Shown here piece by piece: positions 9,811 through 19,078 of a stretch of 29,789 nucleotides of DNA; within the stretch, counting starts at the first letter, position 1; each line of letters begins with the position of its first letter. Origin of the DNA: Schoenoplectus triqueter (Eukaryota > Streptophyta > Magnoliopsida > Poales > Cyperaceae). The notes beneath the pieces were generated by a model. That model searched no databases, was not told the DNA's origin, and saw only the letters and a program-made list of their open reading frames with translations. Location: assembly GCA_964058805.1 (NCBI GenBank), contig CAXKVV010000967.1:1-29789 (forward strand), read 5' to 3'. Made by a program: the position numbers and the translations under genes.

Positions 9811-10483
9811 CCACTAGTGAAGTAATTTTACTATGCGCTTAATGCAAATAAATAATTTAAAATACGTTGAAATTGATTTTTCCATTTAAAATAATAAATT
9901 TATTAGAGTGAGGCTACGATGCTTCACGAAGTATAAAATCTCTCATGTTTCGTGTTCGTATCTCGAATTTAAAAATTCAAACGGTCGATGCAAATCGTTA
10001 AACATGATCTTCAAATTGAATCATCTTCAGAGATCAAAATTTTATACTTTTTTTTTAATTTTTTACTATATTTTAGATGGGTACAAAGTTTGTTGATCTA
10101 ACTATTTATGCACCATCCAATACTAGTGATTTTCACCCTTCTAAAAATAGCAAAAAAATAATAAAAATATATAATTTGACCTCCAAGGATATTTTAATAT
10201 GATAATCATGTTCAATGATTTAGATCGGCTGTTTGGACTTTCAAATTCGAGATACGAATCCGAAGCACGAGAGATTTCATAATAGTAATTAACGTGAGTC
10301 CATCAGCAAATAAAATAAAATCAAGACACTCGATGAAAAATGAACAAAATTTGTTATCATATTTATGTGTAGCTCTCAATTTATGAATACATATTGGTGC
10401 TCAAGATAATTGACCATAAGTTAAATATATGACCAAACTTACAACTATAATCTCAATTAAGAATGCAAAGTGTTAAATCAGTA
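9811..10483. other. Unit 1 trailing segment paralogous to 15414-15700
   Basis: The segment begins at CCACTAGTGAAGTAATTTTA and matches the sequence from 15414 of unit 2. It continues after the embedded foldback element through ATATATGACCAAAC and CTCAATTAAGAATGCAAAG into a promoter-block copy. The foldback at 9906-10280 is absent from the unit 2 copy, so it inserted after the duplication. Confidence 0.7.
9906..10280. mobile_element. Foldback (palindromic) MITE A
   Basis: The left arm (GGCTACGATGCTTCACGAAG, then ...TCTCGAATTTAAAAATTCAAACGGTCGATG...) is followed by an inverted right arm (...GATCGGCTGTTTGGACTTTC, then TCGAGATACGAATC..., GCACGAGAGATTTC). The centre carries the GATGGGTACAAA / TCTAAAAATAGCAAAAA motif shared with the elements at 17411-17710 and 16957-17355. 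The right tip is shorter than the left. The paralogous site near 15500-15520 lacks it. Confidence 0.75.
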
Positions 10484-10484
10484 A

Positions 10485-10884
10485 GTGTGTCAATGGGTCA
10501 GGTCGGATTGGGTTCGGGTCAGATCATTATTATTTTATTATTTTTCTTGACCATACGTGACCTGATCGGGTCACGGTCGATCCGACTTATGTAAAATAAT
10601 TAAATATTTATTAATTATTTTTATATAATTTAAAAAATTAAATATTAATTAATTTAGAATTAATCTTAATTGGTACATATTTAAGTTTAAATTAACATTG
10701 AATCGCAAAATTACTTTAAAAAAGATAATTAAGCGGGTCAAGCCGACACATACCTGTCCCGACTCGTGACAGATCAAAAAATCTTGATCCATATCTAATT
10801 CATTTATTTTCGGATCATTTCGGAACATATTAGATTTGAATCAAATAGGGTTGATCCATTGGGTCCGATCAAGTTTGACACCTT
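10485..10884. mobile_element. GGGTC-rich MITE 1 (probably hAT-like)
   Basis: About 400 bp interrupt the promoter-block homology between 10483 and 10889. The tips are weak inverted repeats (GTGTCAATGGGTC on the left, GGTGTCAAACTTG read inward from the right). The ends are rich in GGGTC/GACCC motifs and the middle is very AT-rich. I could not find a clean target-site duplication. Related sequences lie at about 21922-22191 and 27533-27685. Confidence 0.5.
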
Positions 10885-10963
10885 ACATGGAAAGTCATTT
10901 CGGTTGGCTATTTTAATGATTTTGTATTTTAAAATTTTTATTTAGAGAAATTTCCAAATTTCC
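10885..10963. other. Promoter-block fragment before the solo LTR
   Basis: It contains TCATTTCGGTTGGCTATTTT followed by AATGATTTTG, matching the core of the J-protein promoter blocks at 335, 12945, 15725 and 18865. It is cut at 10963 by the solo LTR and followed by no J-gene sequence. Confidence 0.6.
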
Positions 10964-11006
10964 TGTTATACTAAATGTTGATCAAAGAAAACAAAAATAT
11001 AATAAA

Positions 11007-11071
<65 letters not shown>

Positions 11072-12783
11072 GAAAATAAGAAATTGAAATTATCAAGAAC
11101 AAAAATTTGAGATACATTCAGAAAATGATAATTAATAATATCAGGTTAAACTAAAAATAAGATTTAAAAGAAAAATTGTCAACGATTTCAAATATCAAAT
11201 CAAAATAACTGGGACCCATATTAAAAATCAAATGTGGGACTTATGACTGAGACTCATATTAAAAATCTATTTTTAATCTTTTTCCTTCTTTTCTACTGCC
11301 GACTTCATTTTCCTAATCTGTTTTAATTCCTTCTCGATACTTCTTTCTTCAATCCATCAATCCAGTTCATCTCTTCTATTTTCGTTCCGACTTTGTCTCT
11401 CTCTCTCGGTTTTCTCCTCCCCTCAAATTCTGTTTCCCCTCTTTACTTGTTTCCTTGCCACTCACAGATCCGGCCACCCTTGCACCCAGCAACTGACCCT
11501 TCTTACTATCGACACCAGAGACGAGGCCACAGTAAGAGGAGCAGCTATCGGCGTCGCCCACACAGTCGGCTGAGAGCCCATCTCTTCACCTACGACCTTG
11601 ACAGTAACCGGGAATCCACTTCGTTTTTCTTTCCTCCTGTTACTGCCCTATTTACTGGTACGAATCTGAACTCGGTTCGGTTTATCTCTTTGACAGTATA
11701 TGTCGAATTCGTGGTTGGGGCTGAGCTTTTGGTTGTTATTGTACTGGTTCTATTGGTTGATGGGGGTGCGGAATTGGGTTGTTATTGAGCATCTAGATTT
11801 GAAAATAGTTTAGTAATTAATTGCATCTTTATTATAATAGTATTTGCATTGATATTATTTATTAAATTTGCATGAGATGATTTCATTTTGATTGGTAAAC
11901 CATATTGATTGTTCTCTGATATTGAACTTCTGAAATGGAATTGTGTGTATCTGACTAACTGAATTGCAAAAGAAAAAGTAATATATATGTGGTAAAGAGT
12001 CGCAACTTGATCTTGAAAAACGGTTCACTATGTACATACTGAATTCGTACTCTTATTGTAGCCCAAAAGCGATTGGGCAAGAGGATTATATTATTTATTT
12101 TTGACTTATGCATGCTGAGCTTGCCTCTAGGTAAATTGATTGATATTTTGTGTTTGGACGAAATGGATTGGAAATTTTGATATCTATTGTGATATCATTC
12201 AGACTTGACAAACCAGATCAAAATTTGTTATAATTATTAGTAAATACCAGTTGATACCAAGTAATTAGAGATTTTTATATATTTCGTTGTTATCTGTCTA
12301 TTATTGATTTTGTTTGATTATAATTATAATAGTATGTGCATTTGTGGGTATTTAATTTTAGATACGTGATTTTTTGTAAATTTGAGACTGAAATTAAATG
12401 TCGCACTGAGAAATTTTATTTCTCACTATGTTGTTTTTAAATATTTTTCATAGGTTTTGGAAGCAACTCGCAAGACGTGTAGGTTTTTTTATTTGTATAT
12501 ATCATAATGCTGTATCAGACTATCAGTGTTATTTTGTTTCCCTACTGGTTAAATTAAATTTTGTTGTAATATATGTCAATATTTTGGGGATTTAAGAATT
12601 TTACTGTATGCGGATTGTTATAACTACTTATTGAAAATTTTATTTTCTGTGATATATATAACTCTGTTGAATTGTATATTATAACTGATTCAGTATTATG
12701 ATGTTATATTGTATGTTTGTTTGGATATGTTTGAGAATATGTATTCATGACAGACCCATGCTCTATCAGTTGGGGGTGCGACA
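10964..12783. mobile_element. Probable solo LTR (gypsy-like), 1,820 bp
   Basis: The segment starts TGTTATAC and ends GGTGCGACA, and is flanked on both sides by TTTCC (10959-10963 and 12784-12788), a perfect 5-bp target duplication. The DNA just before it is J-unit promoter sequence. Internally it has an A-rich, (TAA)n-bearing first part, a CT-rich leader-like zone (about 11390-11460) and a long T-rich tail, a layout that resembles long LTRs of plant chromoviruses. No internal retroelement domains are present, consistent with LTR-LTR recombination. The open frame at 11393-11788 shows no protein signature. Confidence 0.65.
11008..11070. repeat. (TAA)21 microsatellite
   Basis: Twenty-one uninterrupted TAA units lie inside the proposed solo LTR. 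The purity suggests recent slippage and a polymorphic locus. Confidence 0.97.
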
Positions 12784-12857
12784 TTTCCGCTTATTATATT
12801 AAACAAAGGGTTCCAACTTTCTAAAAAAAGAAACAAAAGTCTTAGGAGTGCACCTAC
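12784..12857. other. Spacer between the solo LTR and unit 2
   Basis: TTTCC target duplication (12784-12788) followed by AT-rich DNA up to the start of the unit 2 promoter block at 12858. No gene. Confidence 0.5.
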
Positions 12858-13221
12858 GAGTCTCAATTAGGCAATCAAAGTGTATTAGTGGAAACTCATT
12901 TTATCTGGTGGTTGACTATTTTCTTTTCCCGAGCTCATTAGGCTATTTTAATCATTTTGTAGTTTGCATTTTCTATTAAAAGCATTTCGAAGAGACTTCA
13001 GATAGAAGCGAATGAGGGGGTCTTTTTCAACGTTTATTGTCTCAGGATTGCAACGGATCTCGTGTATTTTTATAAAAAGAAATTTAAATTTCAAACAAAT
13101 ATCAGATGCTTGCCAAAGTCCGTTGGCATGCCTTATTATTTAACCCTCATCGATCATACATTGCTAGCACAATTAAATACACCGTATTCCTCCATTAAAG
13201 TAAACAGGAAAAAAAAAGAAA
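12858..13221 (+). promoter_or_regulatory. Promoter block of J-protein unit 2
   Basis: Nearly identical to 248-597, with small differences such as a GAGGGGG run at 13014-13020 and an added base group near 13105. As in unit 1, the position homologous to the TATA box of the intact gene holds the upstream ATG region instead. The function is inferred from homology. Confidence 0.55.
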
Positions 13222-14331
13222 ATGGATAGCTTGAGAGACGATCCCTACCCCAACTTCTACAGTGGAGCCAGCTTTGAGCAACCTTCAGTAATATTCAACC
13301 AACACTGTTGGATCCCCCCTCCACCTATCCCCTTCGTCCCTTTCGCCACCTTTCAGTCTTTCTTTCCCTTTGATCCCCTTTTCCCCCCTTCACAATTTCC
13401 ATGCTTTGTGAGCCCCTGCCCGTACCCCTTCCCCAGCCCGATCGCTCCCGAAAGGCCCCCGTATAATTACACAAATTATGAAGGGTTCCGTAACGCCACA
13501 GCGGGGAATGGAGAAGGTGAGAGAAAGCGCAAGCGCACAACAGGTGGGTGCAAAAAGCCGCACAAGCAGCAAAGGAAGGAGATGGGTGTGGATTACTACA
13601 TGGTGCTCGAGGTCGATCAGAGCGCCTCTGGCAATGACCTGAAAAAGGCCTATCACAAGCTTGCATTGAAGTGGCATCCTGATAAGAACCCGTCCAACAG
13701 GGAAGAGGCCGAGGCCAAGTTCAAGCAGATTGCTGAGGCCTATGATGTATGTGTCATGCTTTTCTTCCTTTCTTTCTTTCCTCTTTTATTTTCTTGTCTC
13801 GATCGGTTAATGACGACTGACATACACCGTTATTCAAGATCAGTGCTTGGTTGAGACTTGGATGGCATTGCTGCCTTCCTTGTTCTTTACATTTGCTAAT
13901 TTTGATTTGTCATCATTAAAAAATAGACGCTCTGTTATGTTATATTTAGCAGTTTCATATTATTTTGAATTTGGTAATAGACTAAAATATAATTATGTAT
14001 GTGAATTCTACTGCCTCTAAATATACAAGTGCTTTTTTTTTATTTTATTTGTAGGTTTTAAGTGATCCGCAGAAGCGTGCTGCTTATGTTCATCGCTAAT
14101 TTGATGATGGTGGATTGGTGGGTCCCCAGTCTTCTATTGGGACCCACCGAATGCATTCTAGTTTTTTTTTTTCCTTTTTTTTTTCTGAGAGGGACGTTCT
14201 ACTGTTTTAGTTCAGCCCTGGAAAAGCTGATGACAAATTTACCAGTATATTATTTGGGTTTTCCTTTTCCAAACTGTTTTCTGACATGGGAATGTGTGGC
14301 GGATGGGCTGCTGTTTAATGAAATATGACTA
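13222..14331 (+). pseudogene. Truncated class II J-protein (DnaJ/Hsp40), copy 2
   Basis: Exon 1 (13222-13746) encodes a Pro/Phe-rich stretch (residues 1-120, with KRKRKR) joined in frame to a J domain whose own ATG is at 13582. HPD is intact. Helix II has KKAYHKLA, where the usual Arg next to the Hsp70-contact surface is His. The intron runs from the GTATGT donor at 13747 to the TAG at 14052-14054. Exon 2 reads [14 protein letters not shown] and ends at TAA 14097-14099, giving at most 189 aa. Degenerate exon 2 sequence continues to about 14330 and exon 3 is absent. The stop codon and the truncation are shared with copy 1, so the damage came before the split of the two units. The Lys-to-Met change in MGVDYYM is also shared. 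It is either a pseudogene or a minimal J-domain protein. Confidence 0.8.
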
Positions 14332-14740
14332 GGTCTATGTGACTTGTTAAGTGTTAACTTGATATATTTTTTTTATAATGTTATATTTATGAATTATGAT
14401 CAATTGGGTAATTCTTAATTATATTATCTTTTATACCCTCACTGTTTGGAGATTTCATTAAATTATCTCTGTTTGAAGTTTTAAATGTCAAATGTTTACA
14501 CTTTGATTAAAGGTTGGATGTCGAGTTGTTACTGAAACATCGGATAATATAATACCAGCATGACTTGATTGGTCGTCTGTTTTGAAACATGTTGGTCATT
14601 GAATGTTGTTGTCGCGCGAACTACATTTCACCAGAAACAAAAATGAAAATTTAAAAAACAGAAAATGGTTTTAATTCTCCTTTTTATTAAAAAAACCCAA
14701 GAAAAAATCTTGAAATATCTCTAACAAACATTTGATAAAC
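14332..14740. other. Downstream part of unit 2, with the empty site for the Copia element
   Basis: Non-coding sequence homologous to 1702-1902 plus 6849-7079. At 14562-14572 it reads GACTTGATTGG without interruption, which is the pre-insertion state of the Copia site in unit 1. Confidence 0.75.
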
Positions 14741-15413
14741 ATTTATCCTTCTCCTTCTAAAAATAAGTTACGAATACTTCTATTGGAACTATATAAATTT
14801 TATCTACTGTTTTTTCTCTTAACATATATTTAAGGCCAAAATTTATACTTAAGAGATTTATAAACAATATTTCTTTTTTGTTTATGAAAGAATAATTTTC
14901 CTATTTAGTTACTAGGGGATAAAAAAAAAGGTTCAACTCAATATAATAAAGATAATCAAGTTGATGTTATCTAAAATATTACTTTTATAGTCTTTTCAAA
15001 ATAATATTCTGAATGAATTTTGAGGTAATTGAGAAACTTTAATATTAAATAAATTATTAAAAAAATGCTATTGAAAACCTTAATATATAATAGATTATTC
15101 TTAGGGATCTTTTAGTTATAGCTTTCTAATTTTAATATCTACACAAAATTTTAATTAAGTTTCAAATCTATAGTCTCCCATGAGAAAAGGATTTTCTGAG
15201 TGACAAATCAAAAGTTGAACTCATCCCACTTACAAAATGACTTGTTAGATTTGATATGAAATGTACTAATAATTTTGATAACCGCGAGAAACGTAACTTA
15301 TTTTTTAAAATCCGACGGAAAGATATAATCTATACATCACGCATATCACAAACATGAAAGATAATGAAAATTTACCGTTCGCTATTTGTCAGTGAGTCCA
15401 GTAAACGAACTAT
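14741..15413. other. AT-rich intergenic DNA, nothing recognised
   Basis: This DNA is specific to unit 2 and does not align with 8520-9810 in unit 1. No open frame with protein character, no RNA gene and no clear inverted or direct repeat was seen. Confidence 0.4.
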
Positions 15414-15790
15414 CCACTAGTGAAGTAATTTTATTATGAACTTGATGGAAATAAATCAAAATATGCTGAAATTGGTTTTGCCATTTAAAAAATTATTAAA
15501 TGGATTCTTTTTTATAATAATAACTAATGTGAGACATCAAGGAAGAAAAAAAAATCAAGGGACTCCGTGAATTGTAATCATATTAATTAATTTATAAATC
15601 TCAATTTGTGAATAAATTCTGAACTATGCATACAATATATGACCAAACATACCATACTAATCTCAATTGGGCATGCAAAATATTAAATGGAGTCATTTTT
15701 ATTTGATGTTTTTCCTGAGATCCGTTGGCTATTTTAGTGATCTTTATTTTATATTATCTATTATCTTCTAAAGTATGATGTATTCATTAG
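15414..15790. other. Trailing unit 2 segment and extra promoter-block copy
   Basis: The first part matches 9811-10480 without its two insertions. The second part (15664-15790, CTCAATTGGGCATGCAAAAT, then GAGATCCGTTGGCTATTTT) is another copy of the J-unit promoter block, with a short local repeat of GTGATYTTTATTTTA. No J-gene sequence follows before 16000. Confidence 0.65.
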
Positions 15791-16129
15791 TGATTTTTAT
15801 TTTATATTATTTTTATTAGTGATCTTTATTTTATGTTAACTTCTAAAGTATAAAATATTCATCTTTCTTACATAAGATATGTATGTGTGTGATTTCTATC
15901 AAATATTGTTCGTAAAAGGTGGCTATAAAGGTAGCTTTTCGGTATACATAACTTATGCAGATGAAGAAATAGTTTGCCAAAAGTACTATTGTCCCTCGTA
16001 TCTCTATACGAGTTATAGCATCACTGGGCCCCTTGATAGAGTAAAATTATCCGCTAGCGGTATAATTATATGAGTAATTATATTTGATAATTTATTCAAA
16101 ATCAAGAAAAAAATAAAATTTACAAGGAT

Positions 16130-16590
16130 GACACACACCTACTTTGAAAACTGATCTGATAATTATGACACCAACCAAGTAATGATATTTTGGTAATTTG
16201 GCCAAACTTTAATGGCACTTTGATAATTTTGGCAAACTTTTTGAAATGCTATAAATAGAAGGGTGGGATGAGAGAGAAAACATACTAATTCAGTTTGTAT
16301 CATATCATGATTGATTGATTCGGGTTTTTATTTTCTCTCTTTCTCGGTTTACGTTTATTTCAGAATTCACGAGATCAGTGAATAGTATTTTTGTGAAAGT
16401 TGTGGTATTTCTGCACCTTTGTGTAAAACAGAATAACTGTGAGTCGTGTATAGTACTATTTCGTCTTTCTTGGTGAATAATGTTTTTGTGAGAAACCGCA
16501 ATTTTTAGTATTTCTGGCAAAAGAAATAAACCGATCTCTGGTCAGTCTTGATGGATAACCTACAAATGTATCACACGTGTGATACTCCGA
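16130..16590 (+). promoter_or_regulatory. Orphan promoter with leader, or LTR-like relic
   Basis: A strong TATA box (TATAAATA, 16250-16257) follows a short direct repeat (TTTGGCCAAACTTT / TTTTGGCAAACTTT). Downstream is a leader-like sequence with a second direct repeat (GTGAATAGTATTTTTGTGA at about 16378 and GTGAATAATGTTTTTGTGA at about 16471). This resembles the promoter and R/U5 region of a retroelement or endogenous pararetrovirus, but I see no LTR ends, no primer-binding site and no coding region. A perfect palindrome containing a G-box follows at 16568-16585. Confidence 0.35.
16568..16585. promoter_or_regulatory. Perfect 18-bp palindrome with a G-box
   Basis: GTATCACACGTGTGATAC is perfectly self-complementary and has CACGTG at its centre, the core site for plant bZIP and bHLH factors. 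Whether it is used is unknown. Confidence 0.5.
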
Positions 16591-16700
16591 AATAAGCCAA
16601 TTTACATTCCAATTGAAATTTGAAACGAAGTATAAAATCTTATATTAATCTATTTTATTGTTAAGTAGATTAATATTTTAGAAATCAATAATGAAGTAGA

Positions 16701-16890
16701 TCTATAAAGGATTAAAGATGCATGTATCTCTTGGTAATCATCCAACATACTGTTTAATCCTTCGCTTAAGTTAGAAGTAAAATAATATTTTACGATTTTT
16801 TATAAAGGATTAAAATGTATGTATCTCTCGGTAATCATCCGATACATTTTAATTCCTAGCTTAAATGGAAGTAAATTTTTTATTTTATGA
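16701..16890. repeat. Two-unit direct repeat of about 99 bp
   Basis: TATAAAGGATTAAAG...TGTATCTCTTGGTAATCATC at about 16702 recurs at about 16801 with small changes, and both continue into a CTTAARTTRGAAGTAAA-like end. No gene is nearby. Confidence 0.75.
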
Positions 16891-16956
16891 TCAATCTGTA
16901 GCTTAAGCCTAAACAAGATTTAGTTAGATCAAACCCTACAATATGTGTGTGTATAT

Positions 16957-17355
16957 AGTCCGACTACGGTGCTTTGCAAAACACAAGAGCATTGTGCGCT
17001 TTACGCTCTATTCTTAATTTTAAGTTAGAAATGATCGATCCGAGCAGTTCAATTTAATCTTCATATTAAAATCTATTAGGAAACCAAATTTTATATTTTT
17101 AGAATTTTTTTGCTATTTTTTCTGGTGAGGAAAATTTAGCTTGATCTGAGAATTCTGGTTCATCCAAAAATGATGGTTTCCCCCCTATCCAAAAAAATAG
17201 CAAATGAATTTTAAAAAATATATAATTTGATTTAATAATAGATTTTGATATGAAGATTAGATTGAGTGGTTTGGATCGATCATTTCTGAATTAAAATTAA
17301 TAATATAACGCAAAACACACAACGCTTTTGTGCTTTATAAATCATCGTAGCCTAA
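16957..17355. mobile_element. Foldback MITE B in a TA-rich tract
   Basis: The arms begin GACTACGGTGCTTTGCAAAAC on the left and, reading inward from the right, GGCTACGATGATTTATAAAGC. They continue through a diverged GATCGATCCGAGCAGTTCAAT / TGAGTGGTTTGGATCGATCAT pair and an AAATAGCAAA central motif. It is the most diverged member of the family. GTGTATATAG lies on its left and a (CT)n(TA)n tract on its right. Confidence 0.7.
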
Positions 17356-17356
17356 T

Positions 17357-17361
17357 TCTCT

Positions 17362-17410
<49 letters not shown>
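17357..17410. repeat. (CT)n(TA)n microsatellite
   Basis: A CT tract passes directly into a TA tract between foldback elements B and C. The same compound microsatellite recurs between C and D. Confidence 0.95.
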
Positions 17411-17710
17411 GTGAGGCTATGGTACTTTATGTTTGGAGATCAAATTTTATATTTTTTTTAAAAAAATACTATTTTTTAAATGGGTAAAAAAATTGCTGAT
17501 CTAACAATTTCTGCACCATCCAGAATTAGCGATTTTGTACCCATCTAAAAAATAGCAAAAATTTTTAAAAAATATAAATTTTGATCTCCAAAGATAGTTC
17601 AATATGAAGATCATATTCGACAGTTTGGATCGACCGTTTGGACATTCAAATTTGAGATATGGACGTGAAAAACATGAGGTTTTGTGCTTCGCGAAGTACC
17701 ATAGGCTCAC
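17411..17710. mobile_element. Foldback MITE C in a TA tract
   Basis: The left tip is GTGAGGCTATGGTACTT and the right tip is AAGTACCATAGGCTCAC. The right arm holds the subterminal palindrome GTGCTTCGCGAAGTAC, and the centre carries the CATCTAAAAAATAGCAAAAA motif. The left arm has an internal deletion relative to the right (it jumps from the tip to the GGAGATCAAATTTTAT part). It is the closest relative of element A. Confidence 0.8.
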
Positions 17711-17723
17711 TTTCTCTCCCTCC

Positions 17724-17770
<47 letters not shown>
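17711..17770. repeat. (CT)n(TA)n microsatellite
   Basis: A CCCTCC/CTCTCT tract followed by TATATA repeats lies between foldback elements C and D. Confidence 0.95.
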
Positions 17771-17773
<3 letters not shown>

Positions 17774-18135
17774 GAGATACCGTGAGCTTAAGCTCACGGA
17801 GGCTTTCCGTGAGCTTAACTCAAAAAATATATCAAATCATTTTGAAATTTTAATTTACCATTCTCATTTAATTCTTTATATGAAAATCTCATGGGATGCA
17901 AAAATTTGGAGCGTTTTGAACTTTTTATGTTATGGTTTTTAATTTTTAAAAATCGGCTCTAAAAATACTAATAATATATTCAATACTTGAACATCATTTT
18001 AAAAAATTAAAAACGGTGACTTAAAAAACTCAAAACACTCTAAATTTTTGCATCCCACAAGATTTTTATATAAAAAATTTAAAATTTCGAGATGATTTAA
18101 TATATTTTTTGAGTTAAGCTCACAGTATCTCCACT
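17771..18135. mobile_element. Foldback MITE D (different family)
   Basis: The inverted tips are GTAGAGATACCGTGAGCTTA and, from the right, GTGGAGATACTGTGAGCTTA. The left arm contains an extra local palindrome CCGTGAGCTTAAGCTCACGG, so the subterminal GTGAGCTTAACTC occurs once more than on the right. The arms continue through AAAAAATATATYAAATCAT and a GCAAAAATTTRGAG motif near the centre. TA repeats flank it on both sides. Confidence 0.8.
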
Positions 18136-18152
18136 ATATATATATATATATA
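18136..18152. repeat. (TA)n microsatellite
   Basis: A short TA tract separates foldback elements D and E. Confidence 0.9.
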
Positions 18153-18550
18153 GTTTGGTTACGGTGCTACGCGTAGCACAAATGGCCTGTGTGCTACAGA
18201 CCGTTTTTCCGTCTTCAAAGTTTAAATGGTCGATTTGACCGGTCAAAATATTTTTCATATGAAAATCTAGTTGGATACCAAATTTTATATATATTTTTAT
18301 TTTTTTACTATTTTTTTAGATAGCTAGAAAATGACTCATTTTGAATGACTCATAATAATTAAATCAAGTGATTTTCTAGCTATCTAAAAAATAGTAAAAA
18401 AATTCTAAAATATATAAAATTTGGTACCCAATTATATTTTCATATGAAAAATATTTTGACCGGTCAAATCAATTATTTGAACTTTGAAGACGGAGAAACG
18501 GTCCGTAGCACACAGGACATCCGTGCTACGCATAGCACCGTAGCCAAACT
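18153..18550. mobile_element. Foldback MITE E, near-perfect hairpin
   Basis: The arms start GTTTGGTTACGGTGCTACG and, from the right, GTTTGGCTACGGTGCTATG. Each has a subterminal small palindrome (GTGCTACGCGTAGCAC on the left, GTGCTACGCATAGCAC on the right). They pair almost continuously through GACCGGTCAAAATATTTTTC to a centre near 18350. If transcribed, RNA from either strand would fold into a hairpin with arms of nearly 200 bp. TA repeats flank both sides. Confidence 0.85.
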
Positions 18551-18619
18551 CTCTCGCTATATATATGTATAATATATTGTTGACAAAAGTGGCATTGAAA
18601 CCACAACAAGTAACAAAGA

Positions 18620-18830
18620 TCACAAGTACATATTTGAAAAAAAAAACTAATGTGATATACTGGGTGTAGAAAAGATACGGCAATAATTAATTTCTTCATT
18701 AAAGTAATCATAAAATACAATGAATAAATATTTATAAAATGACTAAAAAATATATACTTAAAACAAATAAGATATACTGATAAAGAAAAATATACAGTGA
18801 TAAAAAAATAGGCATGATAATTATCAAATG
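18620..18830. repeat. Distal pair of promoter minisatellite units
   Basis: Two diverged copies (about 18620-18742 and 18743-18830) of the 116-128 bp unit found at 19079-19945. The shared motifs are TCACAAxTAxATAxTTGAA, GATATACTG and TTCATTAAAGTAATCA. Confidence 0.7.
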
Positions 18831-19078
18831 AAAAATATTTTTATTTGATGTTTTCCGTGAGATCCTTTTGTTATTTTAATGTTTTATTTTGATATTTTCT
18901 ATTAAGAGCATTTCGAAAGTACGAATACTTTTAAACAACAGAATGAAAGACTAAAAAAGTTTACTAGGGAAAAAAGAAGGAAAGTTCCATGATCGAAAGG
19001 ATGATTTTTGTATTTTTTTATAAAAAGAAGAAGTTAAAATTCCAAACACAGTTTAACTTCTTGTCAGTATCAGTTGGA
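18831..19078 (+). promoter_or_regulatory. Distal promoter block of J-protein unit 3
   Basis: It contains GAGATCCTTTTGTTATTTTA, then TTTTCTATTAAGAGCATTTCG and TTTTTTATAAAAAGAAG, matching the promoter blocks of units 1 and 2. It lies between the distal and proximal minisatellite units upstream of the intact gene. Confidence 0.55.

Noticed and set aside
11393..11788. Open frame of 131 codons
   Set aside because: It lies in the CT-rich zone of the proposed solo LTR, is low in complexity and shows no recognisable motif.
14062..14328. Open frame of 88 codons after the stop of J-protein copy 2
   Set aside because: It is degenerate exon 2 sequence read in the wrong frame. The correct frame stops at 14097-14099.
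16957..18550. CRISPR-like or satellite array
   Set aside because: The repeats are inverted within each element and differ between elements; there is no regular repeat-spacer pattern. They are foldback MITEs.
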